From Athalassotoga sp049965695 (GTDB taxonomy: Bacteria > Thermotogota > Thermotogae > Mesoaciditogales > Mesoaciditogaceae), in contig NZ_JBMFWB010000003.1 of assembly GCF_049965695.1 (NCBI RefSeq), positions 48,787 to 112,786 on the forward strand: a stretch of 64,000 nucleotides of DNA. The letters run 5' to 3'. Below, piece after piece: positions 26,919 through 35,893 of the stretch; within the stretch, counting starts at the first letter, position 1, and each line of letters opens with the position of its first letter. The notes below the pieces were generated by a model. That model had not been told where the DNA came from and made no database searches. It saw only the letters and a program-made list of their open reading frames with translations. The translations under genes and the position numbers were made by a program.

Positions 26919-27764
26919 TCAACCTCCAAAATTATAATTCATAGAGACCGTAAAAGGACTGAGGAGTTGGCCAAAATTCGCTGAATCAAGAAAAGTGTAA
27001 GAAACGAAAAGATCGAAACCAAGATAATTTTTAATCACCAAACCCGCACTTAACGCATTTGAGATCTGGGCACCTATTGATCCCTTGTAACCGCCTACAA
27101 TGCTGAAGAATTTCGTCAGAGGAAATTGAACGCCGGCACCAAATTCTTTTGATGTGAAGTTAACGAAAGTGTTAACATCAAAAGATGAAGATGAATAACC
27201 GACTCCAAGGATCACCTCTGCCGGATAATTCTCGACAGTCGGTGGCGTGGATTGCCATGTTATGGAAGCCAATGCATTTTTCAAAACAGCCGCAAAAGTG
27301 TAGTTACCCGTTTGAAATATGCCACCCAAATCCATTGAAAACCCATTTATCACGTCTGTGCCAAAAAAGCCGTTCATGTCCGTGCCTATTGAGATATTTT
27401 TCATTCTGTAAGCAATTGCTCCGGAAAATATGTATTGGGAATAATTTAAATCGCTGACATCTACCGATCTGGTCGTTTGCATTGAACTGCCAAAGTAAAA
27501 GTTGCCGGCGTTTAAAGATCCGGCAAGAAAATCGTTTCTTATGACTCCCAAGTAATGTTCCACATGGGAAAAGAAAAAGCCGCCTTCAGTCGCGATTCCG
27601 GCAGGATTGTAAGCGATGGATTGCGGTCCTGCAAAAACGGTGTATAAAGCACCACCCATAGATATGCCGTAGGCGGATGGATTGTCTAACTCGTCCAGCA
27701 CATCGCCAAAAGTGACAATCGAAAAAAACGTTAGAAGTAAGAAAACATAAATTATCTTTTTCAT
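26919..27764 (-). CDS. PorV/UPF0164-like outer-membrane beta-barrel protein
   Basis: A 281-residue exported protein: signal peptide MKKIIYVFLLLTFFSIVTFG, then NPSAYGISMGGALYTVFAGPQSIAYNPAG (about residues 27-55, given here as one conserved region), which is the hallmark of PorV/PorQ-like barrels. The rest is alternating aromatic/glycine strands with a final aromatic strand SMNYNF, expected of a beta-barrel. It probably sits in the outer sheath membrane. It lies 9 bp after a large secreted protein whose C-terminus looks like a sorting-type Ig domain, and its stop nearly touches mutS2. The homology is at family level; function is not known. Confidence 0.68.
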   Translation of the reverse strand: MKKIIYVFLLLTFFSIVTFGDVLDELDNPSAYGISMGGALYTVFAGPQSIAYNPAGIATEGGFFFSHVEHYLGVIRNDFLAGSLNAGNFYFGSSMQTTRSVDVSDLNYSQYIFSGAIAYRMKNISIGTDMNGFFGTDVINGFSMDLGGIFQTGNYTFAAVLKNALASITWQSTPPTVENYPAEVILGVGYSSSSFDVNTFVNFTSKEFGAGVQFPLTKFFSIVGGYKGSIGAQISNALSAGLVIKNYLGFDLFVSYTFLDSANFGQLLSPFTVSMNYNFGG

Positions 27765-27773
27765 CTTATCACC

Positions 27774-29657
27774 TCATTTAGAGATCGCAAACGGTATTGA
27801 TCGAGTTTGTGTGAAACTATTTGGAAGATTTCCGATTCCTATAACCGCAACGTACAAACCGTTTGAAATTGAAGATGGCTCAAGCGTGTAAACGAGATTT
27901 CTATTCGAAGATACTGCCATTCCGCTTTGAAATCCAACGATTCTTCCCCGCATATCGTACAGATACAACTTGTAATAACAGTCATTGTTTACGGTCAGAT
28001 AGAAATAAACGTTTCCCTGTCCGATCAAATTAGAAGGAACTGACCAAAATGAGATGATCGAGGGAGACTGGTTGCGTTGCACCTGTGCATTCAATCCAAG
28101 CGCGTAAGTACCGGTTGGAGCCTGAAAATTAACCATTTGCATGCCCACTTCAACGTTAAGCGGTACCGGTGAGAGTTGCCATTTTCCATTCTGATACGAA
28201 TAAACCTTTATATCACCAAAAAGTCCATTTACAGTTTGATTGGAAAAGTAAAGATTGTAACTAAAAGAAGCAACAGGCGTGACGTCAGAAACGATGGAGA
28301 TCGCATCCGATACCTGGTTGAAATTCGAATAACCTGTGTAAAAATCCTGCGGATTGAAACTCTCAAGGTAGACGGCTATCAAAGATGGAGCAGAGAAAGC
28401 ATTGGGCGGAATTGTCACCCATCCGCCATCGGAAAGGGTGATGTTCATCCCACCGCTTACCATGTATTTTGAAAAACTTTTCGATATCACACTTGAAGTA
28501 TTCAGAAAAGTTGCCGTGATGCTAACATTTCCCGGATTGTTGCTGTACGTGTAAGTGCCAACCCATGTTTGATTTATGCTTTTCACCGGCACAACATATT
28601 TGACAGAAACGTCTTTAACCGTTACAGTCGGCGTAGATACCGAAGAAACATTCACAACTACCTGATCTTTTCCGTTAACAAGGTTTATGTTCATGGAAGG
28701 GGTGATGTTAACTGCCCGTACACTTACGCCTGGATTTACGCTCATTTCAAGACTTTGGTTTCTGTACACATACCCGACTATTATCTTTGACAAAGTGTAA
28801 GTACCGGCTAAGGTCATATTCAAAGTCGATGAAAAATCATTTCCGGAGGGCTGTAAATTCAACATTTGCGAATTTTGCGGTGTCAGCCACACCACGTAAA
28901 CGTAAGAAAGCGAGACGTTATTCGAATAATAAATTGAAAAATTTGCGGATACGTTGCTACCGACGCCAAAACTTGTGCCCGAAATTGAAACAGGCATCAC
29001 CACAAGCCCGTCAGGCCCTAACAAGAACCTTGCAAGCAAATAATCGGACATTCCAGATCGGGGATCATTTGTACTCATGACGGCATCAAGCGTATAACTT
29101 TTAGAAGGAAGAAAAACGCCGGTCGGTTTTACGGAAAAAGTTGCCGTTTCACCTGCCGGAATCTGTCCAGTCGTGGGATTTATTGAAAGGCCGGTCGGAG
29201 AAGAAAAATTTGTGAAAGAAAGTGTTTTGGATCCTATATTTTGAACATTCACAACGTAAGATTGCAATCCGTTGGATATGAAAGGAACGTAAACGATTGT
29301 CGATTGAACGCTTGCTGCAGGTATATCACTTGTAAAAGTTGCGACATTTGAAAAAAAGTTCGCGCTGGCAGTCTGTAAAATACCCTGCGCTTTGTAATTC
29401 GCATGATCGCTGACGTTGTAGTTACAGATGTATTCACCGTCAACAAAGGATGGACTCAAAGTTTGAGTTGAACCTGTCGATGAATTGTAAATCGAAATAA
29501 CGGCGGAAGCGGAAGATGAAATGGTCGGAGATGAGTACATGGTCAAAGTTACGGTGCCATTCAAAAGAAAAGTTGGCGTTGCCGTCAAAGAAACAGATAC
29601 ACCGATTGCAAAAACCGGAATCATAATGGCCAGCGTAAGAAATAAAAGTTTTTTCAT
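27774..29657 (-). CDS. Large secreted surface protein with C-terminal sorting-like Ig domain
   Basis: A 627-residue exported protein with an N-terminal signal peptide (cleavage after about residue 18) and serine/threonine/asparagine-rich beta-sandwich repeats; a choice-anchor-like segment reads VQNIGSKTLSFTNFS (about 158-172). The last 75 residues, with YKLYLYDMRGRIVGFQSG and ISNGLYVAVIG, resemble the FlgD-like/type A C-terminal sorting domain seen on secreted proteins of type IX systems. No enzyme motif is visible. The ATG follows GGGGGAGG. It is the first gene of the leftward operon with a PorV-like barrel next; an interspersed repeat ends at its promoter side. Confidence 0.6.
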   Translation of the reverse strand: MKKLLFLTLAIMIPVFAIGVSVSLTATPTFLLNGTVTLTMYSSPTISSSASAVISIYNSSTGSTQTLSPSFVDGEYICNYNVSDHANYKAQGILQTASANFFSNVATFTSDIPAASVQSTIVYVPFISNGLQSYVVNVQNIGSKTLSFTNFSSPTGLSINPTTGQIPAGETATFSVKPTGVFLPSKSYTLDAVMSTNDPRSGMSDYLLARFLLGPDGLVVMPVSISGTSFGVGSNVSANFSIYYSNNVSLSYVYVVWLTPQNSQMLNLQPSGNDFSSTLNMTLAGTYTLSKIIVGYVYRNQSLEMSVNPGVSVRAVNITPSMNINLVNGKDQVVVNVSSVSTPTVTVKDVSVKYVVPVKSINQTWVGTYTYSNNPGNVSITATFLNTSSVISKSFSKYMVSGGMNITLSDGGWVTIPPNAFSAPSLIAVYLESFNPQDFYTGYSNFNQVSDAISIVSDVTPVASFSYNLYFSNQTVNGLFGDIKVYSYQNGKWQLSPVPLNVEVGMQMVNFQAPTGTYALGLNAQVQRNQSPSIISFWSVPSNLIGQGNVYFYLTVNNDCYYKLYLYDMRGRIVGFQSGMAVSSNRNLVYTLEPSSISNGLYVAVIGIGNLPNSFTQTRSIPFAISK

Positions 29658-29684
29658 TTTAAAACCTCCCCCAACGCTATCAAA

Positions 29685-29836
29685 TATACTTGATCAACTT
29701 TAAATATGAAACATCGTTGGCTCCGGCCCTCGCCTTTCGGTGTCTGTCCTCGCTGCGCAGCGTCGGCCACCTCTCGGCATCCTGCCCTCCGCCAAACTCA
29801 AAAATTGTGTTTCACCTTTAAAAAAGTTTTAGTATA
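29685..29836 (-). repeat. Copy C of the TATACT intergenic repeat
   Basis: 152 bp with clear terminal inverted repeats: TATACTTGATCAACTTTAAA... at the left and its imperfect complement ...TTTAAAAAAGTTTTAGTATA at the right, about 29 bp each, both ending in a GAAACA/TGTTTC step. The interior has GTGTCTGTCCTCGCTGCGCAG and the core GGCATCCTGCCCTCCGCC, complementary to copies B and G. Confidence 0.8.
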
Positions 29837-29865
29837 CTTACCCACAATTTTCTTTGGACGTCTAA

Positions 29866-30405
29866 TTATCTCACAAAAAAGTTCAAAATCACATCTCCGT
29901 AATTTTTTTTGGACTTCAGATGTATATTTTTGCCTTCATCGGGTAATATTTCCTTTTCAAAAGATTCTATAACGATTATGCCGTCTGATCTTAGTATCTC
30001 TGGATGACCGTCGATCTCTTTAAACGTTTCGAAAAGCAAACCTGTCCCGAAAGGAGGATCGGCGAATATGAAATCGAAATCACTGCCCTTTGATATCAAT
30101 CTGCGAATTGCTATTCTGAAATCAAGGTTAAGAATCGTGAAATTGTCACCAAACTTTTCCAGATTTTTTCTGATCGTAATGCAAGATGGCCTTGATATCT
30201 CAACCAAGGTGGTGTTCTCAACGGATCTGCTAAGCGCTTCGGCTGAAATAACGCCGCTTCCCGCGAAAAGTTCCAACATTTTCATGCCCGTTACGTCTAT
30301 CATGTTAAAAAGTGCTTCTCTGACGATTGCAGGCGTATAACGGGTTCTTTTATCTGAAACGGCAGAAATATTCATTTTCGAATATCTGCCACCTGTTATT
30401 TTCAT
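29866..30405 (-). CDS. rsmD: 16S rRNA (guanine(966)-N(2))-methyltransferase RsmD
   Basis: A 179-residue Rossmann methyltransferase. MKITGGRYSKMNI then RYTPAIVREALFNMI at the N-terminus, the SAM loop LELFAGSGVISAEALSR (about 44-60) and the catalytic DFIFADPPFGTG (about 113-124, DPPF) are the RsmD signature. It methylates the small ribosomal subunit RNA. The ATG overlaps the recG stop by one base and GGAGG lies 7 bp before it. It is the last gene of the hpt-recG transcript. Confidence 0.93.
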   Translation of the reverse strand: MKITGGRYSKMNISAVSDKRTRYTPAIVREALFNMIDVTGMKMLELFAGSGVISAEALSRSVENTTLVEISRPSCITIRKNLEKFGDNFTILNLDFRIAIRRLISKGSDFDFIFADPPFGTGLLFETFKEIDGHPEILRSDGIIVIESFEKEILPDEGKNIHLKSKKNYGDVILNFFVR

Positions 30406-32717
30406 CAACCGACCTCCACAAATTTGATCTTCTCACCGTACCTTTTGTTTATCTCTTCAAGAAGTTCGGGATGATGATCGAGATTTGGATCTGCTTCTAC
30501 AATTTCACCCGCGTCTTCTCTTGCCATCAACAATATCGCTTCGTCTTCGACAAGGTTGGCAACTTTGAATTCTGGCATGCCATGCTGCCGGGTACCCATG
30601 AACTCTCCGGGGCCACGCATTTTCAGATCGTATTCGGCAAGACTGAAGCCATTGAAAGTATGCTCAAAATATCTTAATCTATCGAGTTCAATGCCACCCG
30701 TAAGCAAGATGCAAAAAGATTCGTTGCCGCTTCTTCCTACCCTTCCTCTAAGTTGATGAAGTTGTGCGAGACCGAACCTCTCTGGATGTTCTATCACCAT
30801 GACGCCGGCGTGTGGAATGTCTATTCCAACCTCTATCACCGTGGTGGAAACGAGCAGTTGAATTTCCTTTTTCAAAAATTTCTCCATGACACTCTCTTTT
30901 TCTTCCGAAGACATTCTGCCATGGAGCAGGCCTATTTGACGATCTTTAAAAGGACCGCTTTTAAAATCTTCGTAAACTTTTTTTGCGGCGCTGAGTTCTA
31001 TTTTCTCAGATTCTTCTATCAAAGGAACAATCCAAAAAACGCTGACACCTTGATCCATTTCTTGCATGGCAAATTCGTAAACTTCGTCTTTTTTGGAATC
31101 ATTTACTATCAAAGTTCTCGGATTTTTTTTGCCGTGAGGCATCTCATCTATGACCGTAACGTCAAGATCGCCGTAAAAGGTCATGGACAGAGTCCTCGGG
31201 ATCGGGGTTGCCGTCATCACAAGCGTATCAACCGCTTTACCTTTGGACATGAGAGTTTCACGTTGCTTGACGCCAAATTTGTGCTGTTCATCTATCACGA
31301 CAAGTCCAAGATTTTTGAAATTCACGTCTTTTTGAATCAATGCATGCGTCCCTATGATAAGGTCAAGTTCTCCAGACGCTAATTTTTCTTTCACATCCAT
31401 CTTTTCTGCATTCGCGGTTGAACCAGAAATAAATCCAACTTTGATGTTCAATCCGGACAAATCTTTTTTTATCCTATCGTAATGTTGTTTTGCAAGCACA
31501 TACGTTGGAGCCATGAATGCGACCTGAAACCCGCTTTCGATGACATCCAAAGCCGCAATTTCGGCAACGACGGTTTTCCCACTGCCAACATCTCCATGAA
31601 GCAATCTGTTCATCATTCTATCACTCTTTAAATCTCTCTCAATCTCATCGATTGCGCGTTTTTGCGCGTTGGTAAGTTTAAATGGAAGAGATTCAATGAA
31701 TTTCTTGGATATGCGATTTTGGAATGTTTTCGATATTCCACCCTTTGATTGAACGCTGTTTTTGATCATCATTTTAGATGTTTCAAGCAGAAAAAATTCA
31801 TCGTATGCGAGTCTTTTTTTTGACGCCCTGAGATGAAATTCACTTTTAGGAAAATGCATTCCGTAAATCGCACGCTTTATGTCTATAAGTTCTCTTCTTT
31901 TGAGGAATTCATCCGGAATGATCTCTTTAAAAGCACCTATGTACTTTACATTGCTCTCGATTATGGATCTCATCACCCCCTGAGAGATGCCGGCGGTTAA
32001 ATCGTATATCGGAAATATGTTAGGAGGTGCGTCATCCACAATTTGAAAGTCAGGAGAGTAAACTTTGAAATTTCCGTATTCTTTTTTTACCAATCCACTG
32101 AAGGCTATTCGCTTTGCTTTTGAAAGGGTATCGTAAAGGTAGTCCTGATTAAACCATACAAGGTACATGTTGGAAAAACCGTCTGTGACAACGACATTCA
32201 CAATCTTGAAATTTTTAACTCTTACCTTCTCAACGCTCACAATTTCGGCAGTCGCGGCGACTTGTTCACCGACCCTAAGGTCAAGTATCCTCAAAGGTCT
32301 TCTCCAATCGTCGTAAAGGCGAGGAAAATGGTACATGAGATCTCTGAGTGTGTAAATGCCAAGTTTTTGCAGGGCTGCTTCCCGGATTGGTCCGACCTTT
32401 TTACCGAATTTCACATCGACATCGAGGTTAAGCGTTTCATCGCTAACTGGTGGAGGTTCAACGAGATTTTCCATTCTTAACTTTTCTATCATCCTAATCC
32501 CGTTTTTTAGCCTTACCTCAACGCGATCTTTTGTCAATTTCGAAATACCCATGAAATACCCACAAAAAGCATCAAATCTTTCTTTGACGTCCGGCGTGAC
32601 AAGTGTTTCTTTGATTGCATCTCTTATGAATTTTTCAAATTCGGAAGTTTCAAAACTTCCGTCAAGCGTCCCATTTATTTTTTCTTCAGCGGCATCGACG
32701 AACTCTTCAAAAAGCAT
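30405..32717 (-). CDS. recG: ATP-dependent DNA helicase RecG
   Basis: A 770-residue helicase with an extra N-terminal helical region of about 100 residues before the wedge, as in Thermotoga RecG. The OB/wedge domain covers about 105-290. Helicase motifs: LLHGDVGSGKTVVAE (I), VIDEQHKFG (II, DEQH), VMTATPIPRTLSMT (III) and GRVGRSG (VI). It remodels stalled forks and Holliday junctions. Of two ATGs six bases apart I chose 32717, which lies 8 bp after GAGG; 32723 is too close to it. A 49-codon membrane gene precedes it by 14 bp. Confidence 0.92.
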   Translation of the reverse strand: MLFEEFVDAAEEKINGTLDGSFETSEFEKFIRDAIKETLVTPDVKERFDAFCGYFMGISKLTKDRVEVRLKNGIRMIEKLRMENLVEPPPVSDETLNLDVDVKFGKKVGPIREAALQKLGIYTLRDLMYHFPRLYDDWRRPLRILDLRVGEQVAATAEIVSVEKVRVKNFKIVNVVVTDGFSNMYLVWFNQDYLYDTLSKAKRIAFSGLVKKEYGNFKVYSPDFQIVDDAPPNIFPIYDLTAGISQGVMRSIIESNVKYIGAFKEIIPDEFLKRRELIDIKRAIYGMHFPKSEFHLRASKKRLAYDEFFLLETSKMMIKNSVQSKGGISKTFQNRISKKFIESLPFKLTNAQKRAIDEIERDLKSDRMMNRLLHGDVGSGKTVVAEIAALDVIESGFQVAFMAPTYVLAKQHYDRIKKDLSGLNIKVGFISGSTANAEKMDVKEKLASGELDLIIGTHALIQKDVNFKNLGLVVIDEQHKFGVKQRETLMSKGKAVDTLVMTATPIPRTLSMTFYGDLDVTVIDEMPHGKKNPRTLIVNDSKKDEVYEFAMQEMDQGVSVFWIVPLIEESEKIELSAAKKVYEDFKSGPFKDRQIGLLHGRMSSEEKESVMEKFLKKEIQLLVSTTVIEVGIDIPHAGVMVIEHPERFGLAQLHQLRGRVGRSGNESFCILLTGGIELDRLRYFEHTFNGFSLAEYDLKMRGPGEFMGTRQHGMPEFKVANLVEDEAILLMAREDAGEIVEADPNLDHHPELLEEINKRYGEKIKFVEVG

Positions 32718-32731
32718 CTCCATAACCTCGT

Positions 32732-32881
32732 TTATCGTGAGTGCATTTGAATGAGATTATGAATGTTCATCCTTTGAATATCCATTTGATTTGTTTGAAT
32801 TTGAAAATAAATGTTCACAACGATTTCAACCGTTATAAGCAACAAAACGATGACAAGTAAAGTAATTTGACCTTCACGCAT
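32732..32881 (-). CDS. Small single-pass membrane protein (49 residues)
   Basis: A short gene with a good ribosome site: AGGGGT ends 6 bp before its ATG. The product begins MREGQ, has one strong hydrophobic stretch ITLLVIVLLLITVEIVVNIY (residues 6-25), and ends in a Gln/Asn/Met-rich amphipathic tail that looks like a short helix. Its start overlaps the hpt stop by 8 bp and recG starts 14 bp after its stop, so it is embedded in the operon. I do not recognise it. A small regulatory or structural membrane peptide is possible; it could be an unimportant frame, but the spacing argues against that. Confidence 0.62.
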   Translation of the reverse strand: MREGQITLLVIVLLLITVEIVVNIYFQIQTNQMDIQRMNIHNLIQMHSR

Positions 32882-33386
32882 CTTCGACCCCTACAAAAGG
32901 CAAATTACGCTTTTTTTGATCGTAGTCGAAGCCGTAACCAACTATAAATTTATCCCCTATCTCAAAGCCGACAAAATCTATCGGCACATCGACTTTTCTG
33001 TGAGCCTTTTTTTCGAAAAGCGTGGCAACTTTAAGCGTCGCCGGTTTGTATTTCGCAAAATATCCAAGAATGTAATTAAGCGTTATGCCGGTATCGACTA
33101 TGTCCTCGACGACGAGTATGTGCTTGCCGTATATACTCTCATCAAGCCAGGATTTCACCCTTACGCGTTCGGTGCTTCCAGTGCCGGAATAACTTGAGAC
33201 CTGGACAAAACTGTAAAGCACGTTCATGTTTATCTCAAGCACAAGATCGCTGAAAAAATGGACTGCTCCTTTCAAAACACAAACTGCCATTATCTCGTTT
33301 GTAAAAGGACTGTAAATACTTGTTATTTCATCTCCGAGTTCCTTAATACGAGTATGAATCTCTTCTCTTGTGAAAAGTGTTTGCAC
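32874..33386 (-). CDS. hpt: Hypoxanthine phosphoribosyltransferase
   Basis: A 170-residue type I phosphoribosyltransferase making IMP (and GMP) from purine bases and PRPP. The PRPP loop is ILVVEDIVDTGITL (about 92-105); the pyrophosphate loop VLKGAVHFFSDL (about 40) and the C-terminal base-binding DFVGFEIGDKFIVGYGFDY are family hallmarks. Start is GTG at 33386, behind CGGGGGTG; an upstream in-frame ATG lies before this site. It begins a run of overlapping genes through recG to rsmD. It would recycle hypoxanthine produced by the adenine deaminase. Confidence 0.92.
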   Translation of the reverse strand: MQTLFTREEIHTRIKELGDEITSIYSPFTNEIMAVCVLKGAVHFFSDLVLEINMNVLYSFVQVSSYSGTGSTERVRVKSWLDESIYGKHILVVEDIVDTGITLNYILGYFAKYKPATLKVATLFEKKAHRKVDVPIDFVGFEIGDKFIVGYGFDYDQKKRNLPFVGVEDA

Positions 33387-33399
33387 GAAGCACCCCCGT

Positions 33400-34035
33400 T
33401 TACATTTCGAATATGACAACTTTACGATCAAATTTTCTCATATCTTCCAACTTTACTTCAAAAGCACCCTTTACATTTAAGACATCTTTAAAAGATGAGG
33501 TGAAATTTTCAAGTTTTCCGAGTTCAAAACTCACGTATTTGGTCATGTAATGCATCGGGAAAATAAGGTGCGGCTTCAAACGGTTCACAATTTCCGTTGC
33601 CCGTTTTGCGTCTATGGTGAACACTCCACCGACGGGTATCATCACTGCATCGATGTTTTCAAGTTTTTTAAACGTATTTTCGTCGATCATGTGACCCAGA
33701 TCACCAAAATGCGCAACGGTCATAGATGACGGGAACTTCATCTTGAAGATGATGTTTGGGCCTCTTTTTGCACCCTTTTCTTCGTCATGGTAGGATGGTA
33801 TACCTTCGATTTGAAGGGTGCCGAAATTGTAAGTCCCGGGTTCTTTGATGACTTCAAAATTTCCTCTTAACAAATTGTGAGCGTTATGATCGAAATGTTG
33901 ATGGCTTTCGGTCACATGGGTAGGCTTTACGTTTGGAATCGGATAACCAACACTTTTGTCAAAAGGATCGGTCACAAGAAAAACACCATCATCTTCGATG
34001 GCAAAAGAAGAATGTCCGAACCACCAGAACTTCAT
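33400..34035 (-). CDS. UPF0173-type metallo-beta-lactamase-fold hydrolase
   Basis: A 211-residue MBL-fold protein. MKFWWFGHSSFAIEDDG at the N-terminus and the zinc motif ESHQHFDHN (HxHxDH, about 43-51) are clear; later ligands are in HFGDLGH (about 110) and PMHYMT (about 166). It matches the UPF0173/UlaG-like group of unknown or generic hydrolases. It overlaps the RseC-family gene by 4 bp. Its substrate cannot be read from the sequence. Confidence 0.82.
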   Translation of the reverse strand: MKFWWFGHSSFAIEDDGVFLVTDPFDKSVGYPIPNVKPTHVTESHQHFDHNAHNLLRGNFEVIKEPGTYNFGTLQIEGIPSYHDEEKGAKRGPNIIFKMKFPSSMTVAHFGDLGHMIDENTFKKLENIDAVMIPVGGVFTIDAKRATEIVNRLKPHLIFPMHYMTKYVSFELGKLENFTSSFKDVLNVKGAFEVKLEDMRKFDRKVVIFEM

Positions 34036-34484
34036 CGCAAGTCACCTACACTTTCAAAATTAACATTTGTTGGCGGATCTACCTTTTTCACGTGATATGG
34101 AGAATATTTTTCCTGGTGTTTTTTTGAATGCCAACTCAAAAGCCAGTAATAAATTCCTGCACCTGCAAGAGAAATTCCAAGAGACCAGAAATTTCCAAGT
34201 TTTGTCACATTTATAAGCGTTATGGTTCCTCCTATGAAGATGATAAGAGGAATCCCGTAAAGTAACATTGATAGTTTCGTCGCATTCAAATTTTTTGGAG
34301 TTTCAAATTCGACATAATCACCCACTTTTACATCAAGATCTTTTGGCCTTGGAATAAGCGTTTGAGAACTCGAGTTTAAAGCACAATGACCGGCCATAAT
34401 ACACTCCGAACATGAACTTGTCGAAGTAACGTTGACTATTATGGAACTTTTTTCAACCTTTATAACTTTGGCAATTTCTATCAT
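34032..34484 (-). CDS. RseC/MucC-family membrane protein (positive regulator of sigma-E/SoxR reducing type)
   Basis: A 150-residue protein. An N-terminal cytoplasmic part carries the cysteine cluster CSECIMAGHC (about 25-34), a possible Fe-S or redox site, followed by VKVGDYVEFETP and two hydrophobic helices (about 73-93 and 102-120). This is the RseC layout; relatives assist electron-transfer complexes of the Rnf type. I start at ATG 34484, 8 bp after AAAGGTGG; an upstream GTG overlaps that site. It shares a transcript with the MBL hydrolase. Confidence 0.78.
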   Translation of the reverse strand: MIEIAKVIKVEKSSIIVNVTSTSSCSECIMAGHCALNSSSQTLIPRPKDLDVKVGDYVEFETPKNLNATKLSMLLYGIPLIIFIGGTITLINVTKLGNFWSLGISLAGAGIYYWLLSWHSKKHQEKYSPYHVKKVDPPTNVNFESVGDLR

Positions 34485-34540
34485 CAAGATCGCCACCTTT
34501 CTGATATAATTATTATATCACTGTTTTGAGGAGAGATAAA

Positions 34541-35893
34541 GTGAATTTAGATATTTTAACCGTAGAGGTAGGAAGCACGACGACTGTTTTAAGCGGATTT
34601 GTGGGGATTGGCGATCGTCCAAAACTCTTTGTGCAAGGCGAACATTACACGACTGTCAACGAAGGAGATGTGACGATCGGCATAGAGAAGGCGCTTGAAT
34701 CGATTGAAAAAAAGATCGGTGAAAAGGTAAGTTGGTCGAAGATGATCGTTTCTTCAAGCGCAGCGGGTGGACTTAAGATGACCGTACACGGCCTTGTTTA
34801 CAGCATGACCGTAAGAGCGGCCAGAGAGGCTGCACTTGGGGCGGGAGCGATAGTCGTTTTCGCGACAAGCGGAAAGATTTCTGCCGAGACGATCGATGAG
34901 GTTAAGAAAATATCGCCAAAACTCATTCTGCTTTCCGGAGGAGTAGACAACGGAGAAAGTGAAACTGCCCTGTACAATGCAGAAATTTTTGCAAAAAGCG
35001 ATCTGAACCTTCCTTTTGTTTACGCAGGAAATGTTGCCGTTGCATCGAAAGTTGAAAATATCTTCAAAGCATCCGGAAAGGAAATAATCGTAACTCAAAA
35101 CGTTTATCCAAAGGTTGATCTTTTAAACGTTGAGCCGGTCAGAAAGATAATTCAGGATGTATTCGCAAAACATATAATTCACGGTCCCGGCATGTCTAAA
35201 CTCGATGGCAAAGTCACGGGAAAGATAATTCCCACGCCGGCGGCCGTTATGTCAGCCGTCGAGATACTGCAAAAGGAGATGGGAGATGCTCTCGCGATAG
35301 ACATTGGCGGTGCAACAACCGATGTTGATTCCATAACCAATGGCTCTCCGGAAATTCAAAAAATTCTCATTTCGCCCGAACCTTTTGCAAAACGAACTGT
35401 TGAAGGAGATCTTGGCGTTTTCGTGAATGCAAAAAACGTTGTTCAAAATTTTGAATGGATAAGAAATGAATTTTTGGATCATCAAGCGCTGTTAGATAGG
35501 ATAACACCTTATCCGCAAGATGAAAGAATGGAAAAGTTCATTAAAACTTTATCCTTGGCCTGCGCCTCTGAGAGTATAATAAGACATGCCGGACAGAAAA
35601 GATATCTTTACGGACCAACGGGAAGAGTTGAAATTGCCGAAGGAAAGGATCTTACGGCCGTGAGAAACATATTTGGTACGGGAGGGGTATTAAGCCGCTC
35701 AAAGTTAAATGTTGAAATATTGAATGAGATCAAAAACATCTCCAAAAAGCATCCCATGGCTTTATTGCCCAGGCCTGAGGCTAAACTTTACGTTGATTCA
35801 AATTACATCTTTGCCGCTTGCGGACTTATATCTCAAATAGATCCTGAATCAGCGAAGAAGTTGTTGATGGAAGATGTCAAAAGTGTTGGCTGA
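34541..35893 (+). CDS. GlmL/MutL-like ASKHA ATPase (B12-dependent mutase-associated protein)
   Basis: A 450-residue actin/Hsp70-fold ATPase. The N-terminus LDILTVEVGSTTTVLSGF and the second phosphate loop LAIDIGGATTDVDSIT (about 251-266) are typical of the GlmL family (named MutL in glutamate-mutase operons, unrelated to mismatch repair). In other bacteria it lies beside glutamate mutase or aminomutase genes, but none is visible here. The mutases use adenosylcobalamin, and a corrinoid-salvage operon starts 4 kb downstream. GTG start after GAGGAGAGATAAA. It heads a run of five overlapping genes. Confidence 0.8.
   Translation: MNLDILTVEVGSTTTVLSGFVGIGDRPKLFVQGEHYTTVNEGDVTIGIEKALESIEKKIGEKVSWSKMIVSSSAAGGLKMTVHGLVYSMTVRAAREAALGAGAIVVFATSGKISAETIDEVKKISPKLILLSGGVDNGESETALYNAEIFAKSDLNLPFVYAGNVAVASKVENIFKASGKEIIVTQNVYPKVDLLNVEPVRKIIQDVFAKHIIHGPGMSKLDGKVTGKIIPTPAAVMSAVEILQKEMGDALAIDIGGATTDVDSITNGSPEIQKILISPEPFAKRTVEGDLGVFVNAKNVVQNFEWIRNEFLDHQALLDRITPYPQDERMEKFIKTLSLACASESIIRHAGQKRYLYGPTGRVEIAEGKDLTAVRNIFGTGGVLSRSKLNVEILNEIKNISKKHPMALLPRPEAKLYVDSNYIFAACGLISQIDPESAKKLLMEDVKSVG

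Noticed and set aside
34541..35893. DNA mismatch repair protein MutL
   Set aside because: The protein has the ASKHA phosphate loops of GlmL, not the GHKL ATPase motifs of mismatch-repair MutL; the shared name is historical.
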